Source: an uncultured Oscillibacter sp.
GTDB lineage: Bacteria > Bacillota > Clostridia > Oscillospirales > Oscillospiraceae
Assembly (NCBI GenBank): GCA_910576845.1
Contig: CAJTJA010000057.1
Span: forward strand, 1-14,974
Direction of reading: 5' to 3'
Length of the DNA stretch: 14,974 nt
Shown here: one piece after another, positions 6,453 to 13,867 of the stretch
Layout: every line of letters begins with the position of its first letter
How positions within the stretch are numbered: the first letter of the stretch is position 1
The notes under the pieces: model-generated
Databases searched by the model: none
The model's input: the letters and a program-made list of their open reading frames with translations, nothing else
What the model was told of the DNA's origin: nothing
Translations under genes and position numbers: made by a program

Positions 6453-8000
6453 GTGATTCAACTCATCATCACCGCTCTTTGCGGCTTGGTGGTTGGCGGC
6501 GTGATCTGCTTCCCGCTTGGTATTCGCTACCGGAAGAATGTCTCTGAAAAGGAAATCTCAAGCGCTGAGGAAGAGGGAAAGCGCATTGTCAACGAGGCCA
6601 TCAAGAGCGCCGAATCCAAAAAGCGTGAGGCTTTGCTTGAAGCGAAAGAAGAGATTTTAAAAAACCGCAGCGAGTACGAAAAGGAAGTTAAAGAACGCCG
6701 GGCCGATCTTCAGCGGCAGGAAAACCGCCTGCAGCAGAAGGAAGAAAACCTCGACCGGAAAATCGAAGCTGTCGAGAAAAAAGAAGAGTCCCTAACGCAG
6801 AAGCACGCCGCCATCGACAAAGAAGCCGAAGAAATCAAGCTTGTCAAACGCGGACAGACCGAAATGCTGGAGCGCATTTCCGGATTCACCACCGAGGAGG
6901 CAAAACAATACCTCATCGACCAGGTGGAATCTGAAGTCACTCACGAAACCGCCCTTAAAATCAAAGAGGTGGAATCGCGGATGAAGGAGGAGTGCGAGGC
7001 CAGAGCCCGGGAGGTCGTGGCACAGGCCATCCAGCGCTGTGCCGCCGATCAGGTTGCCGACATGACCGTCAGTGTGGTTCCCCTGCCCAATGACGAAATG
7101 AAGGGCCGTATTATAGGCCGGGAAGGCCGTAACATTCGCACCATTGAGACCCTCACCGGAGTGGACCTTATCATCGACGATACTCCGGAAGCTATTACTG
7201 TCTCCTGTTTTGAACCGGTGCGCCGGGAAGTCGCCAGGCTGGCCCTGGAGAAGCTTATTTCCGATGGGCGCATTCACCCTACCCACATTGAAGAAATGGT
7301 TGAGAAGGCCCGCCGGGAGGTGGACACCACCATCAAGGCCGAAGGAGAGCGCGTAACCTTCGAGTGTGGGATTCGCAGTCTTCATCCGGAGTTGGTGAAG
7401 ATGCTGGGCCGTCTTCACTACCGCACCAGTTATGGGCAGAATGTTCTTCAGCACTCGGTAGAGGTCAGCCACATCGCCGGCATGATGGCAGCGGAGCTGG
7501 GCGTAGATATTCAGGCCGCAAAACGCGCCGGGCTGCTTCATGATCTGGGAAAATCCGTAGATCACGAAATGGAGGGTACCCATGTAGCCCTTGGCGTGGA
7601 ATTTGCCCGGAAGTACAAGGAACGGGAGGATATCATTCACGCTATTGAAGCCCACCACAACGATGTGGAACCCCGAACCATTGTCGCCTGCCTGGTTCAA
7701 GCCGCGGACGCCATTTCCGCCGCCCGGCCGGGTGCCCGCCGCGAAAACCTGGAAAACTACATTAAGCGTCTGGAACAGCTTGAAAGCATTACCGGCGGTT
7801 ATCCGGGCGTAGACAAGGCTTATGCTATTCAAGCGGGCCGGGAAGTCCGGGTCATGGTAAAGCCTGAACAGGTCAGTGAGGATCAAATGGTTATCCTGGC
7901 ACGGGATCTGGCTAAGAAGATTGAGGAGGAAATGGAGTATCCGGGACAGATCAAAGTCCACGTCCTCCGGGAGACCAAGGTGGTTGAATATGCAAAATAA
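6453..8000 (+). CDS. rny: Ribonuclease Y
   Basis: RNase Y is the membrane-anchored endoribonuclease that initiates mRNA decay in Firmicutes. Domain order is canonical: an N-terminal membrane helix (about residues 2-24), a long charged coiled coil (about 30-180), a KH RNA-binding domain with GRIIGREGRN at 218-227, and an HD metal-dependent nuclease domain with HD at 363-364 (LLHDLGK). I place the start at GTG 6453 (515 residues) because GGAGGA lies 10 bases before it. The upstream in-frame ATG at 6435 has no ribosome binding site, and the Shine-Dalgarno sequence would lie inside its reading frame. A strong terminator follows 40 bases after the stop. The gene appears to be its own transcription unit with an unusually long folded leader. 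Confidence 0.95.
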   Translation: MIQLIITALCGLVVGGVICFPLGIRYRKNVSEKEISSAEEEGKRIVNEAIKSAESKKREALLEAKEEILKNRSEYEKEVKERRADLQRQENRLQQKEENLDRKIEAVEKKEESLTQKHAAIDKEAEEIKLVKRGQTEMLERISGFTTEEAKQYLIDQVESEVTHETALKIKEVESRMKEECEARAREVVAQAIQRCAADQVADMTVSVVPLPNDEMKGRIIGREGRNIRTIETLTGVDLIIDDTPEAITVSCFEPVRREVARLALEKLISDGRIHPTHIEEMVEKARREVDTTIKAEGERVTFECGIRSLHPELVKMLGRLHYRTSYGQNVLQHSVEVSHIAGMMAAELGVDIQAAKRAGLLHDLGKSVDHEMEGTHVALGVEFARKYKEREDIIHAIEAHHNDVEPRTIVACLVQAADAISAARPGARRENLENYIKRLEQLESITGGYPGVDKAYAIQAGREVRVMVKPEQVSEDQMVILARDLAKKIEEEMEYPGQIKVHVLRETKVVEYAK

Positions 8001-8040
8001 TCCCCTTCACAACGGACTGTGAAGGCCGAAGACGCAAGGA

Positions 8041-8084
8041 ACAGAGAGCGGTCGTGATATTCTCACAGCCGCTCTCTGTTTTTT
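8041..8084 (+). terminator. Rho-independent terminator after rny
   Basis: The 11-bp perfect stem ACAGAGAGCGG (8041-8051) with CCGCTCTCTGT (8069-8079) is followed by a T run through 8084. A small extra hairpin (CTTCAC/GTGAAG, about 8005-8022) precedes it. Confidence 0.88.
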
Positions 8085-8117
8085 CCTTAATAAGCAGAGT
8101 GAAAGGGTGTCATCTCC

Positions 8118-9020
8118 ATGAATATTCAAAATCTTTTTGACAGCCAGTCCTGCGCGGAAAGCCGCCGCTCCGCCTTTTGTCCCAGCGGAACGCCCTGCTC
8201 CTCCTTCCAAGCTCAGCTGGAGCAGACTGCTTCTGGTGTCTCCACCAACCAGCTTCCTCCTATTTGTGGGGGCGAGAACGTGGCGGCCTCTGGGGGCCAC
8301 GCTGGAGCCAACGGCAGTATGCAAAGCTACTGTGCCCATTACACCGGAGATTCCAGGCCGGAGGAACCCATCGTCCGCATCACAGGCATATCGGACAGCG
8401 GACCGTTTGATTTCCTTTGCCGTCTCAACGATGTAGACCCCGCCAACGCTTCTTATGTGGAGCTGGCGGCTCTCCGCGGCCACCTGGCAAAAACCGGGGT
8501 TTATACAAATAGCCAATACAGCTCCGGACCGCTTCCATATACCATGGAGTTTCGGGACGACATCACCCGGAAACATAACTTTATTGCGGAAATTCAGAAC
8601 AGCCTGACTCAGTCTTCTCCCATTATTCCCACCCCTTCCGGCATCCTTGGGGCAAAAGAACTGCTGGCACTGTACCAGGACTACACCTCCGGGGATTCTC
8701 CGGTCTCTCTTCAGAACACTTCCACCTTGGACCACAGTGGCTTCATGAAGAACGATATTCTTTCTGCCCTCACACATTTTAAGACCGGCATGCTGGCAAA
8801 AATGAAGGAGGCCAAGGAAAACGAGGAGAAAGAAGAGGCATGGAACAAGCTTATGAAATATCTGGATGCGTGGATTGAGTCTTTGCGGGAGGAGGCGGAT
8901 GCTAAAAAAATTGCCCGAGCCCAAGCTGCCCTGGCAGCCCTCCAAGCAGATGCTGTCTCCGACCGGAAGGACCTTGGTAATTACCTTCTGGAGCAGATGG
9001 AACACATCCTTGCCTGTTGA
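8118..9020 (+). CDS. Hypothetical protein with C-terminal coiled coil
   Basis: I do not recognise this 300-residue protein. It has no signal peptide or membrane helix and looks cytoplasmic. The first 75 residues are low in structure and rich in Ser, Gly and Cys. A middle part (about 80-200) looks folded. Residues about 215-285 are highly charged and predicted helical (KMKEAKENEEKEEAWNKL), probably a coiled coil. The start ATG 8118 has only a weak GAAAGGG site 12 bases upstream. Plus-strand coding is preferred over the 332-codon minus-strand frame across the same stretch because of its natural amino-acid composition and because the minus frame runs through the rny terminator. A hairpin follows directly. 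It may be lineage-specific; function is unknown. Confidence 0.7.
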   Translation: MNIQNLFDSQSCAESRRSAFCPSGTPCSSFQAQLEQTASGVSTNQLPPICGGENVAASGGHAGANGSMQSYCAHYTGDSRPEEPIVRITGISDSGPFDFLCRLNDVDPANASYVELAALRGHLAKTGVYTNSQYSSGPLPYTMEFRDDITRKHNFIAEIQNSLTQSSPIIPTPSGILGAKELLALYQDYTSGDSPVSLQNTSTLDHSGFMKNDILSALTHFKTGMLAKMKEAKENEEKEEAWNKLMKYLDAWIESLREEADAKKIARAQAALAALQADAVSDRKDLGNYLLEQMEHILAC

Positions 9021-9026
9021 CAGACG

Positions 9027-9056
9027 GCCCCTGCGGCGTATTTGCGCCGCAGGGGC
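9027..9056. terminator. Strong GC hairpin between convergent genes
   Basis: A 12-bp perfect stem (9027-9038 with 9045-9056) sits between the stop of the hypothetical gene and the stop of the M50 protease gene. Neither side has a good U run, so it may act as a weak bidirectional terminator or as a 3'-end stabiliser for both transcripts. Confidence 0.55.
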
Positions 9057-9062
9057 TATGCT

Positions 9063-9677
9063 TTATGGAAACCCGTCCGTGCCAAGGCTGCCAAATCTGG
9101 AAAGCCATGGAAAAAAACTCCACTGAACACTGGCAAGCAGCGCAGGCAGCAGCCACAGGCTCCCTCCCGTCCGCCACATTACATACCCCAGCGCGGCTGC
9201 CAAAGCGGCCGCCGCCGCACTTCCTGCCAAGAAAGCTGCCGTCTCCCCTGCCGCTGGACCCGCCAGCCAGGAGACCAGCAGGTATAGTGCCCTTCCTCCA
9301 TCCAAGGGACGGATGGGAAGAAGGTTGAAGACGCACAGCACCAGATTCGCTCCCACGGCGGCAGGCCAGCGGCCCTTTCCCAGGAATGTCAGCACAAGGG
9401 CCGCCAAAAGGTTTCCAGCGGGACCAGCTAATATCGCTGACAGTTCCTCGCCGTAGGACAGCCGCCCGCTGTCCGTCTCCAGCACCGCCCCTAATGTGCT
9501 CAAACGGAAACCGGTTACTGGCGCCCCAAGCCCCTGAAGCACCAGCCAATGCCCCAATTCATGAACCCCTGCGGCTCCCAGCACCATAGCCAGTGGCTCC
9601 CATCCGTTTACCAGAACGAACCAGGAGGCAAGAAGGATAAAACCACTGGTAATCCGAACCCTACAGGGAAGAAACAT
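9063..9677 (-). CDS. M50 site-2 metalloprotease, SpoIVFB-like
   Basis: SpoIVFB is the intramembrane protease that cuts pro-sigma-K in the mother cell during sporulation. The 204-residue hydrophobic protein has the zinc motif HELGH at 39-43, the AGPAGN loop at 84-89, and the third ligand D126 in NLLPIRPLDGGR. All catalytic residues are intact. The Bacillus protein is longer because it carries a C-terminal CBS domain; this one ends after the membrane core. The gene overlaps the upstream M23 gene by 17 bases. Its ATG 9675-9677 has no clear Shine-Dalgarno sequence, so it probably depends on translational coupling. The pair order (M23 then M50) mirrors the spoIVFA-spoIVFB operon. Membership in M50 is secure; the sporulation role is inferred. 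Confidence 0.88.
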   Translation of the reverse strand: MFLPCRVRITSGFILLASWFVLVNGWEPLAMVLGAAGVHELGHWLVLQGLGAPVTGFRLSTLGAVLETDSGRLSYGEELSAILAGPAGNLLAALVLTFLGKGRWPAAVGANLVLCVFNLLPIRPLDGGRALYLLVSWLAGPAAGETAAFLAGSAAAAALAAALGYVMWRTGGSLWLLPALLASVQWSFFPWLSRFGSLGTDGFP

Positions 9678-10611
9678 AATAAATAGGATTCAAATATGTA
9701 CTACCTTTCTGGAGTTCAAAGTGAAGGTGGGGACCGGTAGCAATGCCCGTCTCTCCCACTTCGGCAATCTTCTGCCCCCGTTTTACATCTGCCCCGGAAC
9801 TGGCCGTCACCCGGCTGCAATGAGCGTATAGAGTGGAATACCCCCCTTGGTGCGTTACAATGCAGTAGCGGCCATAGCTGCTGCTCTCTCCTACAGCGGT
9901 AACCGTTCCATCAGCAAAGCAGTTCACCGGCGTTCCGGGATCTGCCGCCAGGTCGATACCGTAATGGAACCGCTCCTCTCCTTCCACCGGGTGTTCCCGA
10001 TAGCCAAAGTCAGAGCTGAGAATTCCGCTGACCGGAGCACAGTAGTCAAACCCCAGAATCGCCTGCTCCATGCTGACATGCTCAGGGAGATTTTCCTGGG
10101 AATAGAGAACGTATGCCAGATTGGATGCTGATTGCGAGGCATCTTTTGATTCCGTATCCCGAACTCCTTCTGGGCCAGAGACATCGGATTTTGGGCGATA
10201 GCCCCGCAGAATGTCCAACGCCGCGGTATCTTGAAAGTTCAGCGTCTGAGATGTCATCTTCACAGAAGCATCCTCTGTTTGAGGATAAAACACCGCTTGA
10301 TAAACATCTTTCATGCCTCCGCCGTCCTCTCCGGAAAAAGCACGGCCCACAGCGGAAAATACCGCCTGAACATCCATGTTCTGCTCCATGGCAGAGGCCA
10401 GTTTTGTGTTAAAATCCGCCATCTTTGCCGGCAGCAGCAGCTTTGCCGCCACCAGCAGCACAAAAATGCTGCCGCAGGCCACCATCTGTACTAGTCTCCG
10501 CAGGTCTTTTGCTGGCAGCGGTTCATTTCTTTTGTAGCGGCTGCTGCTTCCGGCGTTCCTTCGCTGCCGCGTCTGCGCGGCAATTCGACGCCCTGTCTGC
10601 CGTGACGTCAT
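9661..10611 (-). CDS. Membrane-anchored M23 (LytM) peptidase, SpoIVFA-like
   Basis: The 316-residue protein has a basic N-terminal tail, one membrane helix at about 40-60, a variable linker and a C-terminal M23 domain (about 190-316). The zinc and catalytic residues all appear present: H216 and D220 (HYGID), H264 (YAHC), H295 and H297 (HLHFE). This differs from Bacillus SpoIVFA, whose LytM domain is degenerate and serves to hold and regulate SpoIVFB. I start at ATG 10609-10611 because AAGGAGGG lies at 10619-10626. The ATG 42 bases further up has no such site and lies at or upstream of the predicted transcript start. The M50 gene overlaps its 3' end by 17 bases. The protein could regulate the protease, cut peptidoglycan, or both. 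Confidence 0.85.
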   Translation of the reverse strand: MTSRQTGRRIAAQTRQRRNAGSSSRYKRNEPLPAKDLRRLVQMVACGSIFVLLVAAKLLLPAKMADFNTKLASAMEQNMDVQAVFSAVGRAFSGEDGGGMKDVYQAVFYPQTEDASVKMTSQTLNFQDTAALDILRGYRPKSDVSGPEGVRDTESKDASQSASNLAYVLYSQENLPEHVSMEQAILGFDYCAPVSGILSSDFGYREHPVEGEERFHYGIDLAADPGTPVNCFADGTVTAVGESSSYGRYCIVTHQGGYSTLYAHCSRVTASSGADVKRGQKIAEVGETGIATGPHLHFELQKGSTYLNPIYYVSSL

Positions 10612-10655
10612 GCCCGTCCCCTCCTTCTGGAGCTGAAAATAACTCTGTTCCATGC

Positions 10656-10684
10656 ATTTTATGAGCTTGCCCGCTGAAAAATAC
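10656..10684 (-). promoter_or_regulatory. Sigma-E-type sporulation promoter for the M23-M50 operon
   Basis: On the minus strand GTATTTT (10678-10684) and CATAAAAT (10656-10663) are separated by 14 bases. This closely fits the known mother-cell sigma-E consensus (about GTATATT, 14 bases, CATACAAT). Transcription would begin near 10649, giving a leader of about 38 bases that contains the AAGGAGGG site. In Bacillus the spoIVF operon is sigma-E dependent, which supports the match. It remains a short-motif call. Confidence 0.48.
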
Positions 10685-10766
10685 CGAAAGATTTCCGTTA
10701 TGCCCCTTTGGATGAGGCCAATGTCCTCCCCTTAGGAGAAAACAGCAAAAATATGAAAAAAAGACC

Positions 10767-10795
10767 TTGCTTTTTGGAGCTTTCCCTGTTAGAAT
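10767..10795 (+). promoter_or_regulatory. Vegetative promoter of rpsT
   Basis: TTGCTT (10767-10772) and TAGAAT (10790-10795) are 17 bases apart, ahead of a leader of about 57 bases before rpsT. Both boxes are good sigma-A matches. Confidence 0.62.
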
Positions 10796-10859
10796 GTAAA
10801 TCTGTACGGTGGGCATTCGTCCGCCACTATGAAATCAACGGCCAAAGGAGGTGTTTGGT

Positions 10860-11123
10860 TTGCCGAATATCAAGTCTGCCAAGAAGCGCGTTCTCATCGG
10901 AAAAACGAGAAATGTCCGCAACAAGGCCACGAAGTCCGATCTTAAGACCGCAATCAAGAAGTTCGAGGCCGCGGCGGCGGAGGGCAATCGCACCGATGCC
11001 GATGGCGCTTACAAGGTTGCGGTGAAGAAGGTCGATCAGGCTGTGGCGAAGGGTGTTCTCCACAAGAACGCGGCCGCTCACAAGAAGAGCGCCATGACCC
11101 TGAAGCTCAATCGGATCGGTTGA
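10860..11123 (+). CDS. rpsT: 30S ribosomal protein S20
   Basis: S20 is a primary binder of 16S rRNA and helps assemble the body of the 30S subunit. The 87-residue, lysine- and alanine-rich protein starts with the typical PNIKSAKKRV after the initiator and contains the NxxxKxxxKTAIKKFE helix and the closing HKNAAAHKKS helix. Length is normal. The start is TTG 10860: the excellent AAAGGAGGT (10844-10852) sits 7 bases before it, and an upstream GTG in the same frame would fall inside the Shine-Dalgarno sequence. A non-ATG start is also known for rpsT in other bacteria, where it limits expression. It is divergent from the M23-M50 operon and followed by a terminator. Confidence 0.95.
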   Translation: MPNIKSAKKRVLIGKTRNVRNKATKSDLKTAIKKFEAAAAEGNRTDADGAYKVAVKKVDQAVAKGVLHKNAAAHKKSAMTLKLNRIG

Positions 11124-11164
11124 TCCAACATATCCCCGCTCCTGGGGAAATGACGCTTCCGTGT

Positions 11165-11220
11165 GGATACCCGGAGGCCGTCAGGCCAAAAGGGCATCCG
11201 TTGGGGTGTCCTTTTTGTTT
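11165..11220 (+). terminator. Rho-independent terminator after rpsT
   Basis: GGATACCC (11165-11172) pairs with GGGTGTCC (11204-11211; one T-G pair) around an inner stem, followed by TTTTTGTTT. It lies 30 bases before tatD, so tatD either has its own promoter or depends on readthrough. Confidence 0.75.
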
Positions 11221-11249
11221 TGCCTGGAGCATCCAGAGGAGGTCTTTCC

Positions 11250-12044
11250 ATGCCAATTTTTGACACCCATGCCCACTACGATTCAAATGGCTTCACCGCA
11301 GACCGGGACAGTGTTCTCTCCGCCCTTCCCAACGCTGGGGTAGAGCTGGTAGTAGACCCCGGCTGCGACATGAAGAGCTCCAGGGCCGCTGTGGCCCTGG
11401 CGGAGCGCTGCTCTTTCGTCTATGCCGCCGCCGGCATCCACCCCTCCGATTGCGCGGGAATAGGCGAAGCGGAATTCTCCGCCCTTCGGGAGCTCTGCGG
11501 ACACGAAAAAGTAGTGGCCGTGGGAGAAATCGGCCTGGACTACTATTGGAAGGACAACCCTCCAAGAGCGTTTCAGCAGATGGTCTTCCGGCGGCAGATT
11601 GAGCTGGCAATCGAATTAGATTTGCCTGTCATCGTCCACGACCGGGAGGCCCACGGGGATTCTCTCTCCATCGTTCTGGAATATCCTGAAGTGCGGGGGG
11701 TGTTTCATTGCTTCTCTGGGAGCCCCGAAATGGCGTTAGAACTTCTGAAACGGGACTGGTATCTGGGTTTTGACGGACCCATCACCTATAAAAACGCCCA
11801 GAGGGCTCCTGAAGTGATCGCTGTCACGCCCCTGAACCGCATGGTTGTGGAGACGGATTCCCCATACCTCTCCCCGGTCCCTTTGCGCGGGAAGAGAAAT
11901 GACAGCCGGAACCTACCCTATATCATCGAAAAGCTGGCGCAGTGGAAGGGCGTTTCGCCGGAGGAGATGACCCGGATCACCTGGGAGAACGGCCTCCAAC
12001 TGTTTCCGAAGATTGGCCTTACTTTTTCTCGAGAGAAAAAGTGA
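11250..12044 (+). CDS. tatD: TatD family metal-dependent hydrolase / DNase
   Basis: TatD proteins are TIM-barrel, metal-dependent nucleases linked to 3'-5' DNA and RNA processing and repair. The 264-residue product keeps the ligand set: H7 and H9 (DTHAHYD), E93 (GEIGLDYYW), H130 (VIVHDREAH), H153 (FHCFSG) and D203 (ETDSPYL). H64 in GIHP is also typical. Length is normal. The start ATG 11250 has GAGGAGGT 6-7 bases upstream; a longer frame from 11163 would run across the rpsT terminator. Downstream on the same strand come two lipoprotein genes and the radical SAM protein known to accompany TatD, so this is likely one functional neighbourhood. The exact substrate cannot be read from the sequence. 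Confidence 0.93.
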   Translation: MPIFDTHAHYDSNGFTADRDSVLSALPNAGVELVVDPGCDMKSSRAAVALAERCSFVYAAAGIHPSDCAGIGEAEFSALRELCGHEKVVAVGEIGLDYYWKDNPPRAFQQMVFRRQIELAIELDLPVIVHDREAHGDSLSIVLEYPEVRGVFHCFSGSPEMALELLKRDWYLGFDGPITYKNAQRAPEVIAVTPLNRMVVETDSPYLSPVPLRGKRNDSRNLPYIIEKLAQWKGVSPEEMTRITWENGLQLFPKIGLTFSREKK

Positions 12045-12133
12045 ATAAAAAGAGCTTTATTTCGCTCTGAAAGTCTGGTAGTTCACCAGGCCAAATCGAC
12101 GGCAACAAGAGAATTGCTTGGAGGATTCAAGAT

Positions 12134-13024
12134 ATGGTAAAGAAGTTTCTTCCCACCCTGCTGACCCTGACGCTTTTGGCCGGGTGCGGCGGGAATCCTG
12201 CCCCGGCAGAGCCGGAGGTATCTTTGCCGGAGAAGCCCCCGGCGGCGGAGGAAACCGTTTCCCTGCCGGAACTCCGCTGCCTGGAACCTCTCTCTGCCCC
12301 CGCCGTGGTGACAAAAGGACGGAAACCGGCGGAGGACTATGATCTGCCGCTTTCGACAGCAGATCCCCGGTATAACGCAGAGGGCTGGATTCACGGCGGC
12401 GTGGTGGGTTTTCTGGCGGAAGACCAAGAGGCGGACGCGGCCTTTTACGCTGCCCCCTATCAGGCCAATGCGGAGAGTCCCGCCCTCATCCGCTGGGGAG
12501 ATAGCCTAGCGGAATTCGATTGGAACTTCCTTACTCCCCGAACAATCCTGCCCAGAATGTTCTGCACCGATATAGACGGCGATTGGGAAGACGAACTGAT
12601 CGTTATCTGCTACGTCGGCAGCGGAACTGGCGTCTCCATTGAGGAACTGCATATCCTGGAGAAGGACCCCAATGGGACCCTGACGGCGTACACCTTCCCA
12701 GAGAGCCTCTGGCAGGATGAACTTCCCAAGCTGTTCAGCACCGCCGAGACCGGCGGACGGACATTTGCCATACTGGGCCATGAGCTGGTGGAATTCGGTC
12801 ATGAGTATGAGGGCCCGGACCTGGACATGGCGAAAACCTCCTCCGGCTTGATCGCTGGGTTCAGTACGGAGGACTGGGGCGGCCTCCGGTTCCGGGGCGC
12901 GTTCTGCCTGAGCCCGCCGGACAGCGCGGCCCCTTGCTATGTGGCGGAGACCTCCGCCGGGATTTTCTACCAGGACGGCGTGTTTACCCTGCAAGATTTT
13001 CACCTTTACAGCTATGACCAATAG
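12134..13024 (+). CDS. Putative lipoprotein of unknown function (paralogue A)
   Basis: I do not recognise a named family. The 296-residue protein starts with a lipoprotein signal peptide ending in LLAGC (lipidated Cys18), followed by a Pro/Glu/Ala-rich linker to about residue 60, which suggests anchoring on the outer face of the membrane. The folded part contains LIRWGDSLAEFDW at about 118-130, an acidic CTDIDGDWEDEL (144-155) resembling calcium-binding DxDGDxxD loops, and a C-terminal YQDGVFTL segment. The start ATG 12134 has GGAGGA at 12120-12125. Its stop codon overlaps the Shine-Dalgarno sequence of the next gene, a diverged copy, so the two were made by tandem duplication. It lies between tatD and the TatD-associated radical SAM gene. 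A calcium-binding sensor or adaptor is only a guess. Confidence 0.8.
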   Translation: MVKKFLPTLLTLTLLAGCGGNPAPAEPEVSLPEKPPAAEETVSLPELRCLEPLSAPAVVTKGRKPAEDYDLPLSTADPRYNAEGWIHGGVVGFLAEDQEADAAFYAAPYQANAESPALIRWGDSLAEFDWNFLTPRTILPRMFCTDIDGDWEDELIVICYVGSGTGVSIEELHILEKDPNGTLTAYTFPESLWQDELPKLFSTAETGGRTFAILGHELVEFGHEYEGPDLDMAKTSSGLIAGFSTEDWGGLRFRGAFCLSPPDSAAPCYVAETSAGIFYQDGVFTLQDFHLYSYDQ

Positions 13025-13035
13025 GAGGCATCTCC

Positions 13036-13822
13036 ATGAGAAAAGCTGCCTTTGCCCTCTCTCTTCTGCTGGCGCTTTTATGCGGCTGCGCCGTACCCGC
13101 ACCGGCGGAGCCGGAATCCCCGCCGGAGGCTCCTCCGGCAGCCTCCAAGGCGGAGTTCCTCCCGGCGTTAACCTCGCTGGTGGAACTCTCCACCCCTGCG
13201 GAGACGGCGGAAGGCCGGGCCCAGGGGAATTACGAACTGCCCCAAAAAATATTCTACGATCCCGTTACAGAGGACGACTTTCCGGCCCTGCTGGTAGAAC
13301 TGCCCGAGGCGAACGCCGCCTTCTACGGCCTTGACTGGGACAAGGCCCTCATCCGCTGGGGGAACAGCGTGGCGGAGTTCGACTGGCCCTGGCTGACACC
13401 CCGGCACCGGCACTGGAGTTTCCATAGACGACCTGCATGTTCTGGAAAAGAACCTCGACGGGACCCTGACGGATTACGCCCTTCCCCGGGAGTTCTTCAG
13501 CGAGGATATGAGCGAGGCCCTGTCCGTGAGAACCCTAAACGGGCGAACCTACTCTATCTTGGGAGCAGAGCTAGTGGACGTTACCTCTCTCCTTCCGGAG
13601 GATGCGGCCCCGGAGAACATCGAGGGTTTCTGCACCGGGGATATCATCAATTTTGCGATCACGCCGGAACCTGAATTTAATTGGGAACATATTCGCGTTC
13701 GGAGCGCCGCCTCGCTGTGCGGCGAAGGCTTCAGCCCCACCCTTTCCTATGCGGCGGAGGTGGATGCGGTGGTCCTCTACCAGGACGGCGTGTTCACCCT
13801 GTCCCAAATCCATCTGAGCTAG
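13036..13822 (+). pseudogene. Putative lipoprotein paralogue B, broken by an internal deletion and frameshift
   Basis: The start ATG 13036 follows AGGAGG (13023-13028), and the signal peptide ends in LLCGC (lipidated Cys18). Residues up to LIRWGNSVAEFDW match paralogue A. At about 13402 the sequence jumps: compared with paralogue A, 77 bases are missing (equivalent to 12540-12616), so the frame shifts. The original frame then reads unrelated codons to 13674. The downstream frame, from about 13403 to TAG 13820-13822, again matches paralogue A (GTGVSIDDLHVLEKN, RTYSILGAELV, YQDGVFTL). The deletion removes the acidic DxDGDxxD loop and shifts the frame. It is either a recent pseudogene or an assembly error; the clean homology on both sides makes the original gene certain. 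Confidence 0.82.
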
Positions 13823-13867
13823 ACCTTGCTTGAAACAGGGCCTCAACATTAAAAAGGAGCAATCCCT

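Noticed and set aside
6792..7961. 389-codon open frame antisense to rny
   Set aside because: It is the shadow of a GC-rich, highly conserved gene; it has no ribosome binding site and its product looks unnatural, while rny is certain.
8007..9005. 332-codon minus-strand frame across the hypothetical gene
   Set aside because: It runs through the rny terminator, lacks a convincing start and has composition typical of antisense frames; the plus-strand gene fits better.
8902..9549. 215-codon minus-strand frame overlapping the M50 protease
   Set aside because: The M50 frame carries HELGH and PLDGGR; this one is a Gly/Arg/Pro-rich shadow.
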